Shown: positions 9,869-22,294 of the stretch, piece after piece
Position numbering within the stretch: the first letter of the stretch is position 1
How the letters are laid out: each line of letters begins with the position of its first letter
DNA from: Protea cynaroides
Taxonomy: Eukaryota > Streptophyta > Magnoliopsida > Proteales > Proteaceae
Assembly: GCA_028583415.1 (NCBI GenBank)
Contig: CM053268.1
Coordinates: 13,053,555-13,117,554 of the forward strand
Direction: 5' to 3'
DNA length: 64,000 nucleotides
Made by a program: the position numbers and the translations under genes
The notes under the pieces: model-generated
Seen by the model: the letters and a program-made list of their open reading frames with translations, nothing else
Database searches by the model: none
What the model was told of the DNA's origin: nothing

Positions 9869-11510
9869 GTGAAAGATTTTTCATAAGCAAAATCTCTTTT
9901 TACCGAAAATAAAAAAAAAAACATATTTATGCGACAAGTAAATAATCAAACCTTGGACTAATTTGAATAAAAATGATTTGATAAATTAGATAATTTTATT
10001 TAAATTTATGTTATAAGACGAATTAGTTATGTTCGCTAATAGTTTTAGTTTTGATTGATCTAAAGGTGAAGGTGCAGTATGTAAAATAATTATTGTCTAC
10101 TTGATTTTAATAAGGATCGTATTTTTCTAATTTAAAAAAAATAAGAAAAATAAGATAGATATAGATTAAGACTTTTTTTTTTTGATAAAAATATAGATTA
10201 AGACTTATAACCACAAGATAGAGGCTTTTGGGTTTCCCTTTCAAAGCTCACTCACCCAAGCAAATCACATGATGGAGAAAGGTATAACTGGATATTTAAA
10301 ATCATTAATTATCATTGTAAATGCAAGTTACATCTGGGCCCCAAATTTCTAATGATCTCCCCCTACATCTGGGCCCCAAGTGTGTGGCGTGTTGCAAGTT
10401 TTCATTTCATTTTTTAGGCTCTGGTTGTTTTGGTTGTAAAATTTCTTGATACTTTATATGAAATTTTTTTTCCAAATAATTTTATTTATTTATTTATTAA
10501 ATATGTAAAGCTAATAGTGGGAAAAAAAAAACCTTCTTTTCATGAAAAGTTTCATATTCGACTTTTTTAGAAATAAATGAAGGATTAAAAAAATAAAAAT
10601 TAAAAAGATTGCTGCCTGTGGCAACGTCCCTGCATCCTCTTACACGGACAGCGAAATGACCAAGGATAAGGTAATCATTTCATTGCCCCAGGTGATAGGA
10701 CACAGAGGGACATTGCCAACAACAATCTTTCTCCCAAAAAATTTTTATTTATTATAAATTATGAAACCACAATTACATCTCCACCAATGATTAATGGGAT
10801 ATGAAAATCTGCTCCCCCCTACTACATAAATTTTCTGGGATTAAAATTTGGTAACAAACGAAGGCACATTTGGTTAGAGTTGAAGTGGGAGAAAACAATA
10901 CTCAAGAGGGTTGGGGGTTTAGGCAGATTGGCACCTCCAAAGATTTGTTTGGACAATAACCTAGTTTTGCAATTTGATGTGCTGGATGGAGCTGAAATTT
11001 TATTTGATTGTTGGCTCTTTCCAAAGGCGCAAGTAGGTCTGCTGCTACAAAAATATGTCAGGATGAGCTGTCCAAAGAAATTGACACCAGGGTTATGTTT
11101 TTATTTTTATTTTTTTTGGATGAATAACAATAAGGTTATGTTTGGATGCTAGGAGAAGAAAAAAAAATTGTTGAGATGGAAAAAAGAAACATAATTCATT
11201 AAAAAGAATTTCATTTACCACCCAGAAACTATGTCGAAATCCATCTATACAAGTTTCTAGATTTATCATCTACCACCCAAACTTTTCACACCGTTAATCA
11301 AAGAGACTCCACCCGTTAGTAGAGTCCCTTTAGTTGATGACGTAACCACTATTTGAAAAATCCTGGGACAATAATGTCTTTATTTTAAAGTTGAAAGACC
11401 ATAATGCCCTTATTCATATTTATCATACCCCCAATTCGTTTAAGCCTTTCTTCCTTAACGAGTAAGAGTAAAAAATTGTGAAACCCCTCTTCCCCGACGA
11501 GTGAAAGATT
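9869..11510 (+). repeat. Tandem duplication, copy A
   Basis: This 1642-bp block is repeated as 11511-13303. Both start GTGAAAGATTTTTCATAAGC and both are followed by GTGAAAG. Copy A holds AT-rich sequence, the shared ORF around AAGATTTGTTTGGACAA, and at 11205-11460 the same TTTCATTTACCACCCAGAAA stretch that forms the left end of the MULE in copy B. Against copy B it lacks about 195 bp after 11000 and has an extra 40-bp piece around 10341-10380 (a doubled ACATCTGGGCCCCAA). No gene recognised. Confidence 0.85.
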
Positions 11511-13303
11511 TTTCATAAGCAAAATCTCTTTTTACCGAAAATTAAAAAAAAACATATTTATGCGACAAGTAAATAATCAAACCTTGGACTAATCTGAATA
11601 AAAATGATTTGATAAATTGAATAATTTTATTTAAATTTATGTTATAAGACGAATTAGTTATGTTCGCTAATAGTTTTAGTTTTGATTGATCTAAAGGTGA
11701 AGGGGCATATGTAAAATAATTATTGTCTACTTGACTTTAATAAGGATCGCACTTTTCTAATTTAAAAAAAGAAATAAGAAAAATAAGATAGATATGGATT
11801 AAGACTTTTTTTTTTTTGATAAAAATATAGATTAAGACTTATAACCACAAGATAGAGGCTTTTGGGTTTCCCTTTCAAAGCTCACTCACCCAAGCAAATC
11901 ACATGATGGAGAAAGGGATAACTGGATATTTAAAATCATTAATTATCATTGTAAATGCAAGTTACATCTAGGCCCCAAGTGTGTGGCGTGTTGCAAGTTT
12001 TCATCTCATTTTTTAGGCTCTGGTTGTTTTAGTTGTAAAATTTTTTGAACAAATGATACTTTATATGAAAATTTTTTGAATAAATAGTTTTATTTATTTA
12101 TTTATTAAATATGTAAAGCTAATAGTGGGAAAAAAAAAACTTTCTTTTCATGAAAAGTTTCATATTCAACTTTTTTAGAAATAAATGAATGATTAAAAAA
12201 ATAAAAATTAAAAAGATTGCTGCCTGTGGCAACGTCCCTGCATCCTCTCACACGGACAGCGAAATGACCAAGGATAAGATAGTCATTTCATTGCCCCATG
12301 TGATAAGACGCAGAGGGACATTGCCAACAACAATCTTTCTCCCAAAAAAAATTTACTTTATTATAAATTATGAAACCACAATTACATCTCCACCAATGAT
12401 TAATGGGATATGAAAATCTGCTCCCCCTACTACATAAATTTTCTGAGATTAAAATTTGGTAACAAACGAAGACACATTTGGTTAGAGTTGAAGTGGGAGA
12501 AAACAATACTCAAGGGGGTTGGGGGTTTAGGCAGATTGGCACCTCCAAAGATTTGTTTGGACAATAACCTAGTTTTGCAATTTGATGTGTTGGATGGAGC
12601 TGAAATTTTATCAATTAAAATACAGTCGAACAAGCGGCGAAATAAAGCATTGGAAAAATCCAAGACTATTGTGATGGTAAATGCTAATGCTTCGATTGTT
12701 GAGAGCATACCTGCCAACACATCATCTTATCCATGAGAAGGTACATAATTAACTTAGTCTAAAATTTTGAGGTGGCCCATCTGTATAGATCACACAATTC
12801 AATATACATTTGATTGTTGGCTCTTTCCAAGGGCGCAAGTAGGTCTGCTGCTACAAAAATATGTCACGATGAGCTGTCCAAAGAAATTGACACAAAGGTA
12901 ATGTTTTTTTTTTTTTTTGGGTGAATAACAATAAGTTTATCTTTGGATGCTAGGAGAAGAAAAAAAAATGTTGAGATGAAAAAAGAAACATAATTCATGA
13001 AAAAAAAATTTCATCTACCACCCAGAAACTATGTCGAAATCCATCTATCCTACAAGTTTTTAGATTTATCATCTACCATCCAAACTTTTCACACCGTTAA
13101 TCAAAGAGACTCCACTCGTTAGTAGAGTCCCTTTAGTTGATGACGTAACCACTATTTGAAAAATCCTGGGACAATAATATCCTTATTTTAAAATTAAAAT
13201 ACCATAATGCCCTTATTCATATTTACCATACCCCCAATTCGTTTAACCCTTTCTTCCTTGACGAGTAAGAGTAAAAAATTGTGAAACCCTTCTTCCCCGA
13301 CGA
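11511..13303 (+). repeat. Tandem duplication, copy B
   Basis: Second copy (1793 bp) of the block at 9869. It keeps the 195 bp (about 12612-12806) missing from copy A. Its last 300 bp are the left terminal region of the MULE. The junction 7-mer GTGAAAG stands at 9869, 11511 and 13304, which is what a microhomology-mediated duplication leaves. The 12410-12736 frame is open in this copy but broken by the deletion in A; I do not take it as a gene. Confidence 0.85.
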
Positions 13304-14405
13304 GTGAAAGCCTCTGTCAAAAGTTAGCCGCCGCCGACGACACTCATCTGTAGCGGTTATACTTCGCCAATACGATAACATCATAAAGTACTCTGTGCAG
13401 CGGTTGTTTTTAGCCGCTAACAACGACACTCCTCTGTAGCTGTTTTACTTCGCCAATTCCTCTGTGCATTCTTCTCAGACGATGGTAGCAAGGTAGCCAT
13501 CACAAATTTTGGGGCAACGATAGGACTCCAGACGACGATTCGCCATCAAAGATTGCACCCTCTCCATTGGTTATTCGTATCTTTTCTCCAATTTTCAAGT
13601 TTGAAACCCTAATCTAAAATTAACACATTAAGTTGCCTAAATTCTATAGTTTCACATCCATAGATTGAGTTGCCTAAATTCTATAGTTTTACCTCCACAT
13701 TCAATTACATACTTATTCCCTCGACAGTAAAGTACTGGTCCTGTGTGGCGTGGGTTCGGCCGACAGAGCTCCTTGTCGATTCCTCGACAGTAAAGTAAGT
13801 GGATTCCTATTTTTTTATCCGTTTATTGTCCATTTTGTATGCAGATTCTTTTGAAGTTGCATTTTATTCAATAGACAAAGGTGGTTATTATATTGTCCAC
13901 TTCCCTATGACTATCCTATTTTTATTGTATTTTTCATAGAAGGTTTGAAAATAGTAGTGTAATATGATGTGGTACCCAAAAGTATTTTTATTGATTTGGT
14001 CCTCAGACCCCATATGCACATTGATGTTTTAATTTCTTGAAGTTTTCTTCTATATATTGTTGTGGTTATTTTGTTCACTCAGACTCCACCTTGTCTGCCA
14101 TATAGACGGTGGACTATGGGATCTGCACATTGATGTTTTCTTCCATATATTGATGTGGTTATTATGTTCACCTAAACCCCACCTTGTCTACCATAAATAG
14201 AGGTGGGCTAGAGACCAACTCAGTAGAAGTAAGGGTTTTATTCGTATGTCCCCATACCCCATTGTTATGGGCCCAGACTCCACTAGCACTAGTTACCTTT
14301 GTCATTTATTTTCCTACACTAGAATCCATTGTTTGTAGTTTTCTAATGTAATTCAATTTGTTTTCATACATTCTAATTGATTTTTTTCATCATATAAACA
14401 ACAAA
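13304..14405. other. MULE 5' non-coding region
   Basis: This separates the terminal inverted repeat from the transposase start. It contains a local duplication around CGACACTC.TCTGTAGC (13336 and 13423) and no ORF of note. The promoter and 5' UTR of the transposase should lie here; I see no unambiguous TATA box. Confidence 0.4.
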
Positions 14406-15139
14406 ATGACCGATAAAGTGAGCATCTATTACATGTGCAAGGATAGCATAAAAATGAAGTTAGTGGATGAAGATCGATATGGCTAGATCGACATGGTATA
14501 TAATGCCTACGTACAGTTTTATTTGACATTCCAGATGGTAGCACTATGAACTTTTCTATCAGGGCTGAGATGCCTAATGGTGGTCACTTAGATGTAAATG
14601 GTGACTTAAATGTGATGGATTTGATACAACTCTTTAAAGAAGAAGGTAAAGGTATCCCCCTGCACATCTATATCCCCCTGCACATCTATGATGTCACTGT
14701 GGGTGAGGCCATGGAAAAAAATTTCACTATTAATGAATTTTCAGGAGCAATGACAGGTAGACCATGATATCATAGGCCATCGAAGTCAAATGTTGTTAAA
14801 GTGCCTTTCCATGATGAGCCCAACACGACCACTGCCTCTGGTACTGTTGACAGGAGGCCTGTCCAGGACTTGCCTAGCAATACCACTACTACCACTCTAG
14901 CTGTCGTATCACCTTGTCGGCCAAAGAAAACTATTGTTAGTAGGAAAACTGTGAAGAAGGTGCCCAACACTACCACTACTACCACTCCAGCTACCGTATC
15001 ACCTTCTAGGCCGAAGAAAACTGTTGTTAGTAGGCCTGTGAAAAAGGATAAGGGCAAAGAACTAGCCATAAATCTAGATAGTAAAGATGATGGTGATGAT
15101 CCTATGGATAATAATTGGGAGAAGATACTAGAGAATATT
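14406..15139 (+). pseudogene. MULE transposase, N-terminal PB1-like region, broken
   Basis: The ATG at 14406 opens MTDKVSIYYMCKDSIKMKLV, the start style of plant MULE transposases with an N-terminal PB1-like domain. A stop (TAG, near 14485) and a one-base loss near 14532 break it. The frame then continues NFSIRAEMPNGGHLDVNGDL and IQLFKEEGK, with a small in-frame doubling of IPLHIY, to a stop near 14766. A third open piece (14801-15139) is a threonine/lysine linker with two copies of a PKKT.VSR motif and an acidic end. It is cut by the family E solo LTR at 15140. Confidence 0.7.
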
Positions 15140-16484
15140 TGATGGATTCATAATTTTATATATTTATTTCTCTTATATTTAGTTTATTTAACATATTATA
15201 TGTCTTATGGTACTCATTTGTGATAATTTCTTATATATAAGACATTGGTGAAAAATATTGATAATTTATGTTTAAAATAAAAAAATTCTGATTTTTTCAA
15301 TAATGACCTTCTGAATTTCATGCAGGTTTTTAATGTGGAAAGAATTCTAGAAATCAAACACAATCCAAAAATCTGATCTGAAAAGCTGATTTGAATTCAA
15401 ACCAGAGAAGAAAGATTACCACACATTGAAGGTTTACTATTGGAAGAATTTGATTGATTGTCAGAAATCTTGAGGAGAATATATACCTCTATGGAATATT
15501 ACAAAGATTGACAAGTCTAGAGGTGGCATTTGGTTAATGATGGAATGATTCTCTATTTAATCTAGGCAAGAGAATTTTGTTTAATCTTTATTTCTATGTA
15601 ATAAGATTGTCAATTCTAGACATACCAGTTTTAATCTTCTCTACTCTGGCTAATTAAGCAATATAAAGGCTACGTAATATAGCATCCAAGAATTATTGAG
15701 AAGATAGTTTTATTTCTTTTGTCTTTCTTTTCTATCATGTTTAGCTAAGTTCTTTAGTCGATTCAAGGGGAATTCAATCCGGTTATAAAATTGTGAGACT
15801 CTGTTCTTAATTTTAATTATTTTTCTATTCAAATATCTATGTTTCTTAGTTTTTCAAGTTAATGGTTGCATGATTCAGTTTATTAAGAGACTTATTAATT
15901 GATTGAGTTATGTGGTTTATTACTAACCTAAATCCATAATCCGTAATTGTTATGATGTTCAGGAAAAGTAGCAATTGAGCAGAACCATTATGATCCAAGT
16001 TTTTGTTACTTGCTTAAAGGAAACATAGAATGAATTAAATAATCTGATGCTTGTTAGATTGTTGTTCATCTTTAACTTCCTCCGAGAGTGTAATGCTATC
16101 AGTAAATTCATGAGGATTGCTTAATACCAATTGATTTATTGATAAGAATTAATTTGTGTGTTGGGTTCAAATTAATGAAATTAGGGAAGGTAAGGATTGT
16201 CTGACTTTTTGATAATCCTTGGTTAAATATTTGAATAGAGAATAATATATATATGAGGTCAGTGATCAATTTACAGCCGTGAGTAAATTTCCTTGAGTCG
16301 ACATCATCTTCCATTGAATTTTTGTTACTTAATTTTGTTGTCAATTAAATTGCAAAAGGAAACCCCCATTTTTCTAGGTAAGTAGGCAATTTGATTTACT
16401 AGTCTCTATGGATCGACCTTTACTTATCATTACTATTTAGTGTAGGTAGAGTAATTTATTTTTGGTTGCGCTCAACACGCATCA
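15140..16484 (+). mobile_element. Solo LTR, family E, copy 1
   Basis: The 1345-bp sequence starts TGATGGATTC and ends CACGCATCA, with a 5-bp target duplication ATATT at 15135-15139 and 16485-16489. There is no internal domain, primer-binding site or coding capacity, so it is the product of LTR-LTR recombination. The inverted relative is at 27462-28708 plus 59994-60089 (1343 bp when its two parts are added). It lies inside the MULE transposase gene. Confidence 0.9.
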
Positions 16485-18072
16485 ATATTCTATTGATTTT
16501 GAAGAGTCTGTTGATGGAGAGGAAGAGGATATTATTCTATTAAACATGGAAAAAGATGAAGTTGAGGAGGAAACCATTAATAGAGACAGAGATGTTGATA
16601 TAGATGAATTGAAAAGGGTAAACATTCATGTTGGATCTAAATTTGAAGATGTTACTTCATATAGGAGAGTTTTGAGAGATCTTATTGTCCAAGAAGGGTT
16701 AAGCGTCATAAGGTTAAAAAAAGAGAAAAAGAGGGTGACTGTTATTTGCTCAAATGAGGGGTGTCCATGGACAATCCATGCTGTTGTTGCACGGGATGTT
16801 CATACATTTAATGTGAAAAGGTTTAACTCTACCCATGCTTGTGTTAGAGTGGAAAAGAATAAAAATGCCACTTCGGCCTGGATAGCAAAGAAACTTGCTA
16901 AAAGGTTAAGGGCAGATTCATACATGAAAGCAAAGAGCATGGAGGTGGTTATTCAGGGAAGATATGGTATTAAACCTAGCAAACAACAACTATACCGTGC
17001 ACGGTTGGTGGCTAAGGAGGAGTCTCTTTCAAATTATAAGCAGTCATATGCCTCATTGCAAAAGTATGGTAAGATATTACTACACAGGAACCCTGGGAGT
17101 TCTTTCAAGCTTTAATTTGAAGAAAGGTCAACTTCAACAGCTAATCCCATCTTTAAAAGAGTTTTTGTCTGTTTAGCAGCATGTAAGAAGGGGTTTGTTC
17201 AGGGATGTAGGCCATTTATTGGCATTGATGGCTGTCACTTGAAAGGGATATATGGTGGGATTCTTTTGGCAGCTACATCGATGGACACCAATAATGGCAT
17301 GTTTCCTATCGCTTTTAGTGTGATGCATTCTTTTTTGATCTTGATGGGTATACTCTGACATTCATGTCAGACAAACAAAAGGTAAGCCATATACTAATTT
17401 GTAGTTGAATGAATCACATACATATAGTTTTTAGTTCCAAATGATTCCTTTGACATCGTTTTTTCTTATTAAATTTTTGTAGGGATTGTTAGAAGCAATT
17501 GTAGAAAATTTTCCCACTGCCAATCAAAGGCTATGCTGTCGACACTTGTACAACAATTTCAAAGTTAAATTTTTGAGAGTGTTGCTGAAGAGGTTATTTT
17601 AGATCGCATGTAAGTCATATAGTGTTCAGGGCTTTAACAGTGCAATGGATGAGATAAAGGTAATCAAAAGGGAAGCATTTAACTAGATGATGAGAAACAC
17701 AGTCTCATCGTGGGCTCCACATGTATTTAACCATGACAATAAAAGTGACTATGTCACTAATAATATGTCAGAGTGTTTTAATAACTGGATCAATCCCTTC
17801 AGGTCCAAGCCTATTCGGGTATTAATTGATGAAATTAAAAGACAACTCATAAGAAAAAAGCAGAGTAGATACCAGAATGGTTGTATGTTGAAGGGCAAGT
17901 TGAGACCTGCATTTCAGAAAAAATTAGATTTGACTCAAAATACATGTAGACGCAGTATTGTACTGTCATGTGGTTTAGAGAATTCGAGATTAATGATGGA
18001 AAAGATAGGTTTGTAGTAGATTTGAAGAAGAACATTTGCGAGTTGTGCATGGAAAGTTATTGGACTTCCATG
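16485..18072 (+). pseudogene. MULE transposase, MuDR DNA-binding and catalytic core, broken
   Basis: 16485-17112 encodes an acidic lead, then VNIHVGSKFEDVTSYRRVLR, ICSNEGCPWTIHAVV and RFNSTHACVRVEKN: the MuDR domain, a WRKY/GCM1-like zinc finger with C-C-H-C ligands. After a stop at 17113 the same frame goes on through AACKKGFVQGCRPFIGIDGC, the MULE catalytic domain with its first Asp, and MDTNNGMFPIAF. A GT-AG intron fits 17382-17482 and is followed by AIVENFPTANQRLCCRHLY, the conserved C-x-x-H region. Later come YVTNNMSECFNNWI and, near 18010-18072, DRFVVDLKKNIC and TGLPC, the first half of the SWIM zinc finger. More stops (near 17600 and 17684) and frameshifts follow. The gene is cut at 18073 in the middle of the SWIM finger by a solo LTR. 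Confidence 0.8.
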
Positions 18073-18809
18073 TGTTGATATCATATTTCTCCCACCAACC
18101 ATTAGGTGACACTTGTCCCTAGGCATGACGATATGGGAGGGTGACATGTATCCGGGCAGCCATTATCTCCAACCCGTTATTCTTGCCGGGTTGAAAGTCG
18201 CTGCATTTGATGGGTTGGAACCCACCAGCCATTTGCGTCATATGACAAGTCACACAAACTGGCTTACGACTTGGACATGCTATACCTCAACTCGCCTTTC
18301 CAAGGATGGTCTGGCTCACACTCCCGTCACATCTCGTCTTGTGTGCTCTTGCAAGAATCCTAAACCGCTACGTCAGCAAAGAACCCATTTAAGTAGGGAA
18401 TCTTCTTGTGGCGGATAATGTGGATATCTTGAGCAATTTGATAGATTATCATGCCTCGGTCGTAAGATCACCATCCTATAATCTTGCGAGATTATCGGAT
18501 ATGCTCCTGGTAGTTAGGCAGTTATGCTTGGATCTTATCTAAGATTCTCTATCATCTATATAACCACTCGACGGTCCAAGGTAAAGTGATCTATCACAAT
18601 TATCATCTGAATCATACTTTTAGACCTTCTTGAATTCTCCTTCTTCCCCATGTCTTAGAAGCTTGCTTTCTTCTTGCTAAGCTCCTTATACTAACTTGGC
18701 CTTCAGAGTGGACGTTGGACCATCTCGGTCCACCCTCCCATAACCCATTGTCCTTCCTGTTTTGTAGGAAAAAGAAGAACCACAAGGCTATCAGTATTTC
18801 ATAGCAACA
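18073..18809 (+). mobile_element. Solo LTR, family F, in the transposase SWIM finger (copy 1)
   Basis: 737 bp, starting TGTTGATATCAT and ending ATAGCAACA, with target duplication CCATG at 18068-18072 and 18810-18814. A TATA-like box TATATAA (18557-18563) lies two-thirds along, as in a promoter-bearing LTR. Taking out the LTR and one CCATG restores codons for GLPCKHVVAAI, the C-x-H half of the SWIM zinc finger, so the boundaries are exact. ORFs read inside it on either strand are not genes. Confidence 0.9.
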
Positions 18810-19440
18810 CCATGTAAACATGTAGTAGCTGCAATCCTGATCAAGAGAGGTAGTGTAGAAGATCATGTATCATCCTGAAAAATTTATGCTTTCTTATACT
18901 GAGGTTATACATGATATGCCTAGCTTGGCCAACTTCAAGAACACTGGAGATGGTCATGTGATACTACCTCCAGTTTTTAGGAGGCAAGCTGGTAGGTCAT
19001 CCAAGAAAAGAAGAAAAGAATCTGATGAACAATCTGGTAGTCAGACTAGAAAGAATACATCTTCTGTTAAATGTTCCTACTGTAACCAAATTGGTCACAA
19101 CTCGAGGACATGTGAAGAAAAAAAAAGGAGCATTCTTCTTAGCAAGGAACCTTTCAACAACAACTACCATCTCAACAACAAACATCTACTAGAAAGGTAT
19201 CACTTTTGTTTATGCCATATAAAGTTTCCAGTATTTATTTCTGCTACTCACTTATTCTTATATGTGATTTTGTAGAGCAAAAAGCAAGATAGAACTATTG
19301 GGTCTCAAATGCAGACTAGATCCCAATCATCTATGGCATCTCAAGAACTATCTATCTAGGCAAGAGGGTTGGCAAGAATGGCTGAGAAGGCAGAAAAGTT
19401 CAGGAGAAATTGGACAGAAACACGTAGGCAGAACACTTAG
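18810..19440 (+). pseudogene. MULE transposase C-terminus (SWIM end and zinc knuckle), copy 1
   Basis: The frame resumes as CKHVVAAILIKRGSVEDHV. A 13-bp loss relative to copy 2 near 18872 shifts the frame before EKFMLSYTEVIHDMPSLANF. A basic patch SSKKRRKE may be a nuclear localisation signal. A CCHC zinc knuckle, CSYCNQIGHNSRTC, follows at about 19069-19110. An intron-like gap and a last exon around 19274-19440 (MQTRSQSSM then a stop) end the gene. The knuckle and SWIM finger are typical of this MULE transposase type. Confidence 0.75.
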
Positions 19441-21500
19441 ATGAAGTTCTTTAAGTAATTGTTCTTTCCTTCTTTCATTTATTTTTATGTGAAGTAATAT
19501 CCATTTGATGCATTTTTTTTACCTCTTAACTTTGCTTCATCATATTGGTTGCAGAAGTCTTCGAATTTTCACTCTATTTGACAAGACATTTTCTTTTTAA
19601 ATTTTCAGTTTCTTTCTCTTATTATGGTTTGAAGCTTTAAGGTTAGAACAATGGTGACAGTTATGCATGAGAATATTTTTGGTTTGTATGGTGACAGTTG
19701 TGCAGGAATCTTTTGGTTAGTGAAGAAACATTTGTGTAAGACTTTTGGTTTGATTGTAAGACAGCTGTGCAGGAGTCTTTTTTTTTGTAATATTCTACCT
19801 AGATTTCAGTATATTGCTTCAGTGTTTTAAGTAGGGGAACAAGAAGTTCAGTTCATGTTCATGCATCAATGTTTTAGCTTCTTATTCTGATTATCTATGC
19901 AATCAAGTATGTAGCATCTGTTTTCTCCATTCTTTGCCTTCAAACTATGGTTATGTTCTAAATACAGGTTGTGTACTCCAATCTTGTGTACTCCAGCCCC
20001 GGTGACAATTGTGTACTCCAACCATTTATTCACTTATTATGGTTATGTTCTAAATACAGGTTGTGCTGCCCAAGGAATGCACCTTAGAGTTGCCCCTGCA
20101 TGGATTGCCTGCTTTGATTTTGGTCTTCAAAAGATAACATTATTAGAGAATTAATTGGCTAGAACTACGTAGTAATTGGGATTTGAAATCTCTGCAGAAT
20201 ATGGGGCATGGATGCAATAATTTGTTTAAATCTCTGCAGAATATTAGTTTTGTTGTCATGAAATAATGTACTTTGTCCTCAGTTTTTGGGATTTGATATT
20301 ACTTTTGTATTTGCAAAGAGGTTAATATGCCTGAAGAGTGCATTGAGAATCTTCTGAAACATAGAGCCAATGTTGTTCTCACATGATTAATATGCATTCA
20401 TAAAATCTTATAGAGCTTTAAGTATGCGATTCTTTCTGTCTTCTCTTAACTTGCTTTGCTCTGATTTTCAAATACTGAGTAGGTTTCTCTTCATCTTTGC
20501 AGCCTTTTCTCCATGGTTTCCCAACTAGGGCTTTTGTTTTTGGGTTTATCATTTTTCTGCAATTCATTATCCCAAAGGTATACACCACCATTTTCTCTGA
20601 AATCTACTTGTCAATATTTATCTTTGTTTTCTTGAGTTGCAGAGATGATAAGTCATCCTTCTTCTTCCCATGTTTCTGATTGCCAAACATTTGCTTAAAA
20701 AACCCACGTTTCCTTGTGCATGTGGCACCCATACTCTTACTTGGACCTGAATATGGCCACTTCATAACCCTAAGGAAACTAATAGCAACTAGTAAGGCAA
20801 AAATGCCTTAAACCCATGTCCCTAAATTCTATTTGCATCATCTTCTCATGGCTTTTTACCTTTCTTCTGTAGACAAATTCTGTAATAAATTCTATAAATC
20901 TCTGCAGGATTTTTTGTAAGCTTCAGTGTCCCCAAGCTCTATTCCTGTTATTCAGAGAAGATGTTTCACAATGACAACTACTTTGTTGAAGAACATCAAA
21001 CAGATTACAGACAAGATGTAAGGTTGGACAGTGGAAACTATATCAAGTAATTGGTCAAATTTCACAAGCTCAGATGAGCATCATTTACAATTGAGTACTA
21101 CAGACTCATTTAGTACTGCTGATTATGCTAATGCGGTCAATCTTGTTCATCTGGAAGCAGTTCAAATTGATGAAATTTTGGAACATTGAAATGAGAGTCA
21201 GAGAGGAAAATTTTGAAACTTTGTATTATGTAATAGAAATGTCGTTTCATTGATAAAGAAATAAAGGTTACCCATCTGGTCTACATGGTTTTATGAGATG
21301 GTACAATGACATTTTCTTTACACTTCATATCTATCATCATTGCCATTGGTATGCTGCTTGTCATCAACCTTAGCCAATGGACTAAACCTAGTTGACCATA
21401 TACCCATGTCTGAAGTAGTTTGTGCATTTTGTTAGTAGGAAGGCTTAATCAATACTAAACCACAAATTCTTTTCACTAAACAAAGCTTTAAATTATCGAA
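19441..21500. other. MULE 3' non-coding region, copy 1
   Basis: AT-rich sequence with short ORFs (19969-20154, 20497-20679) that are almost identical in copy 2 because of the duplication, not because of selection. No second MULE gene (mudrB-like) is recognised. Words such as TGTGTACTCCA and AATCTCTGCAGAATAT recur locally. Confidence 0.5.
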
Positions 21501-22294
21501 GACACCAATAATGGCATGTTTCCTATCGCTTTTAGTGTGATGCATTCTTTTTTGATCTTGATGGGTATACTCTGACATTCATGTCTGACAAACAAAAGGT
21601 AAGCCATATATTAATTTGTAGTTGAATGAATCACATACATATAGTTTTTAGTTCCAAATGATTCCTTTGACGTCGTTTTTTCTTATTAAATTTTTGTAGG
21701 GATTGTTAGGAGCTATTGTAGAAAATTTTTCCACTGCCAATCAAAGGCTATGCTGTAGACACTTGTACAGCAATTTTAAAGTTAAATTTTTGAGAGTGTT
21801 GCTGAAGAGGTTATTTTAGATCGCATGTAAGTCATATAGTGTTCAGGGCTTTAACAGTGCAATGGATGAGATAAAGGTAATCAAAAGGGAAGCATTTAAC
21901 TAGATGATGAGAAACACAGTCTCATCGTGGGCTCCACATGTATTTAACCATGACAATAAAAGTGACCATGTCACTAATAATATGTCAGAGTGTTTTAATA
22001 ACTGGATCAATCCCTTCAGGTCCAAGCCTATTCTGGTATTAATTGATGAAATTAAAAGACAACTCATAAGAAAAAAGCAGAGTAGATACCAGAATGGTTA
22101 TATGTTGAAGGGCAAGTTGACACCTGCATTTCAAAAAAAAAATTAGATTTGACTCAAAATACATGTAGACGCAGTAGTGTACTGTCATGTGGTCTAGAGG
22201 AATTCGAGATTAATGATGGAAAAGATAGGTTTGTAGTAGATTTGAAGAAGAACATTTGCGAGTGCTGTGCATGAAAAGTTACTGGACTTCCACG
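21501..22294 (+). pseudogene. MULE transposase catalytic/SWIM part, copy 2
   Basis: This repeats the transposase from the second catalytic Asp region. It has the same intron (about 21599-21699), the RLCCRHLY region, YVTNNMSECFNNWI (here HVTNNMSEC) and the lead into the SWIM finger (ICECCAWKVTGLP). It shares the stop before MMRNTVSSW with copy 1, so that stop predates the duplication. It differs by extra A residues near 22134, which shift the frame after AFQKK. Confidence 0.8.

Larger units (their letters stand above)
17284..21500 (+). repeat. 4.2-kb tandem duplication within the MULE, copy 1
   Basis: Both copies start at GACACCAATAATGGCATG and run to AAAGCTTTAAATTATCGAA. The three junctions (17284, 21501, 25739) share GACAC, and the context TCGA.(G)GACAC is shared too. 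The block holds the transposase C-terminal half, solo LTR F and about 2 kb of 3' non-coding sequence. In 17687-18016 I count by eye about eight differences from copy 2, so the copies are close but not identical. Confidence 0.9.

Noticed and set aside
12410..12736. Open frame of 108 codons shared in part with 10880-11152
   Set aside because: Shared only through the tandem duplication, with an AT-rich product without domain; the copy A frame is altered by a deletion.
18113..18866. ORFs at 18113-18418 and 18612-18866, and the copies at 22194-23088
   Set aside because: They lie inside the family F solo LTR, whose ends and target duplication are exact, so coding is not expected.
19969..20679. Small conserved ORFs at 19969 and 20497, repeated at 24205 and 24733
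   Set aside because: Conservation is explained by the recent 4.2-kb duplication; non-coding sequence around them is equally conserved.
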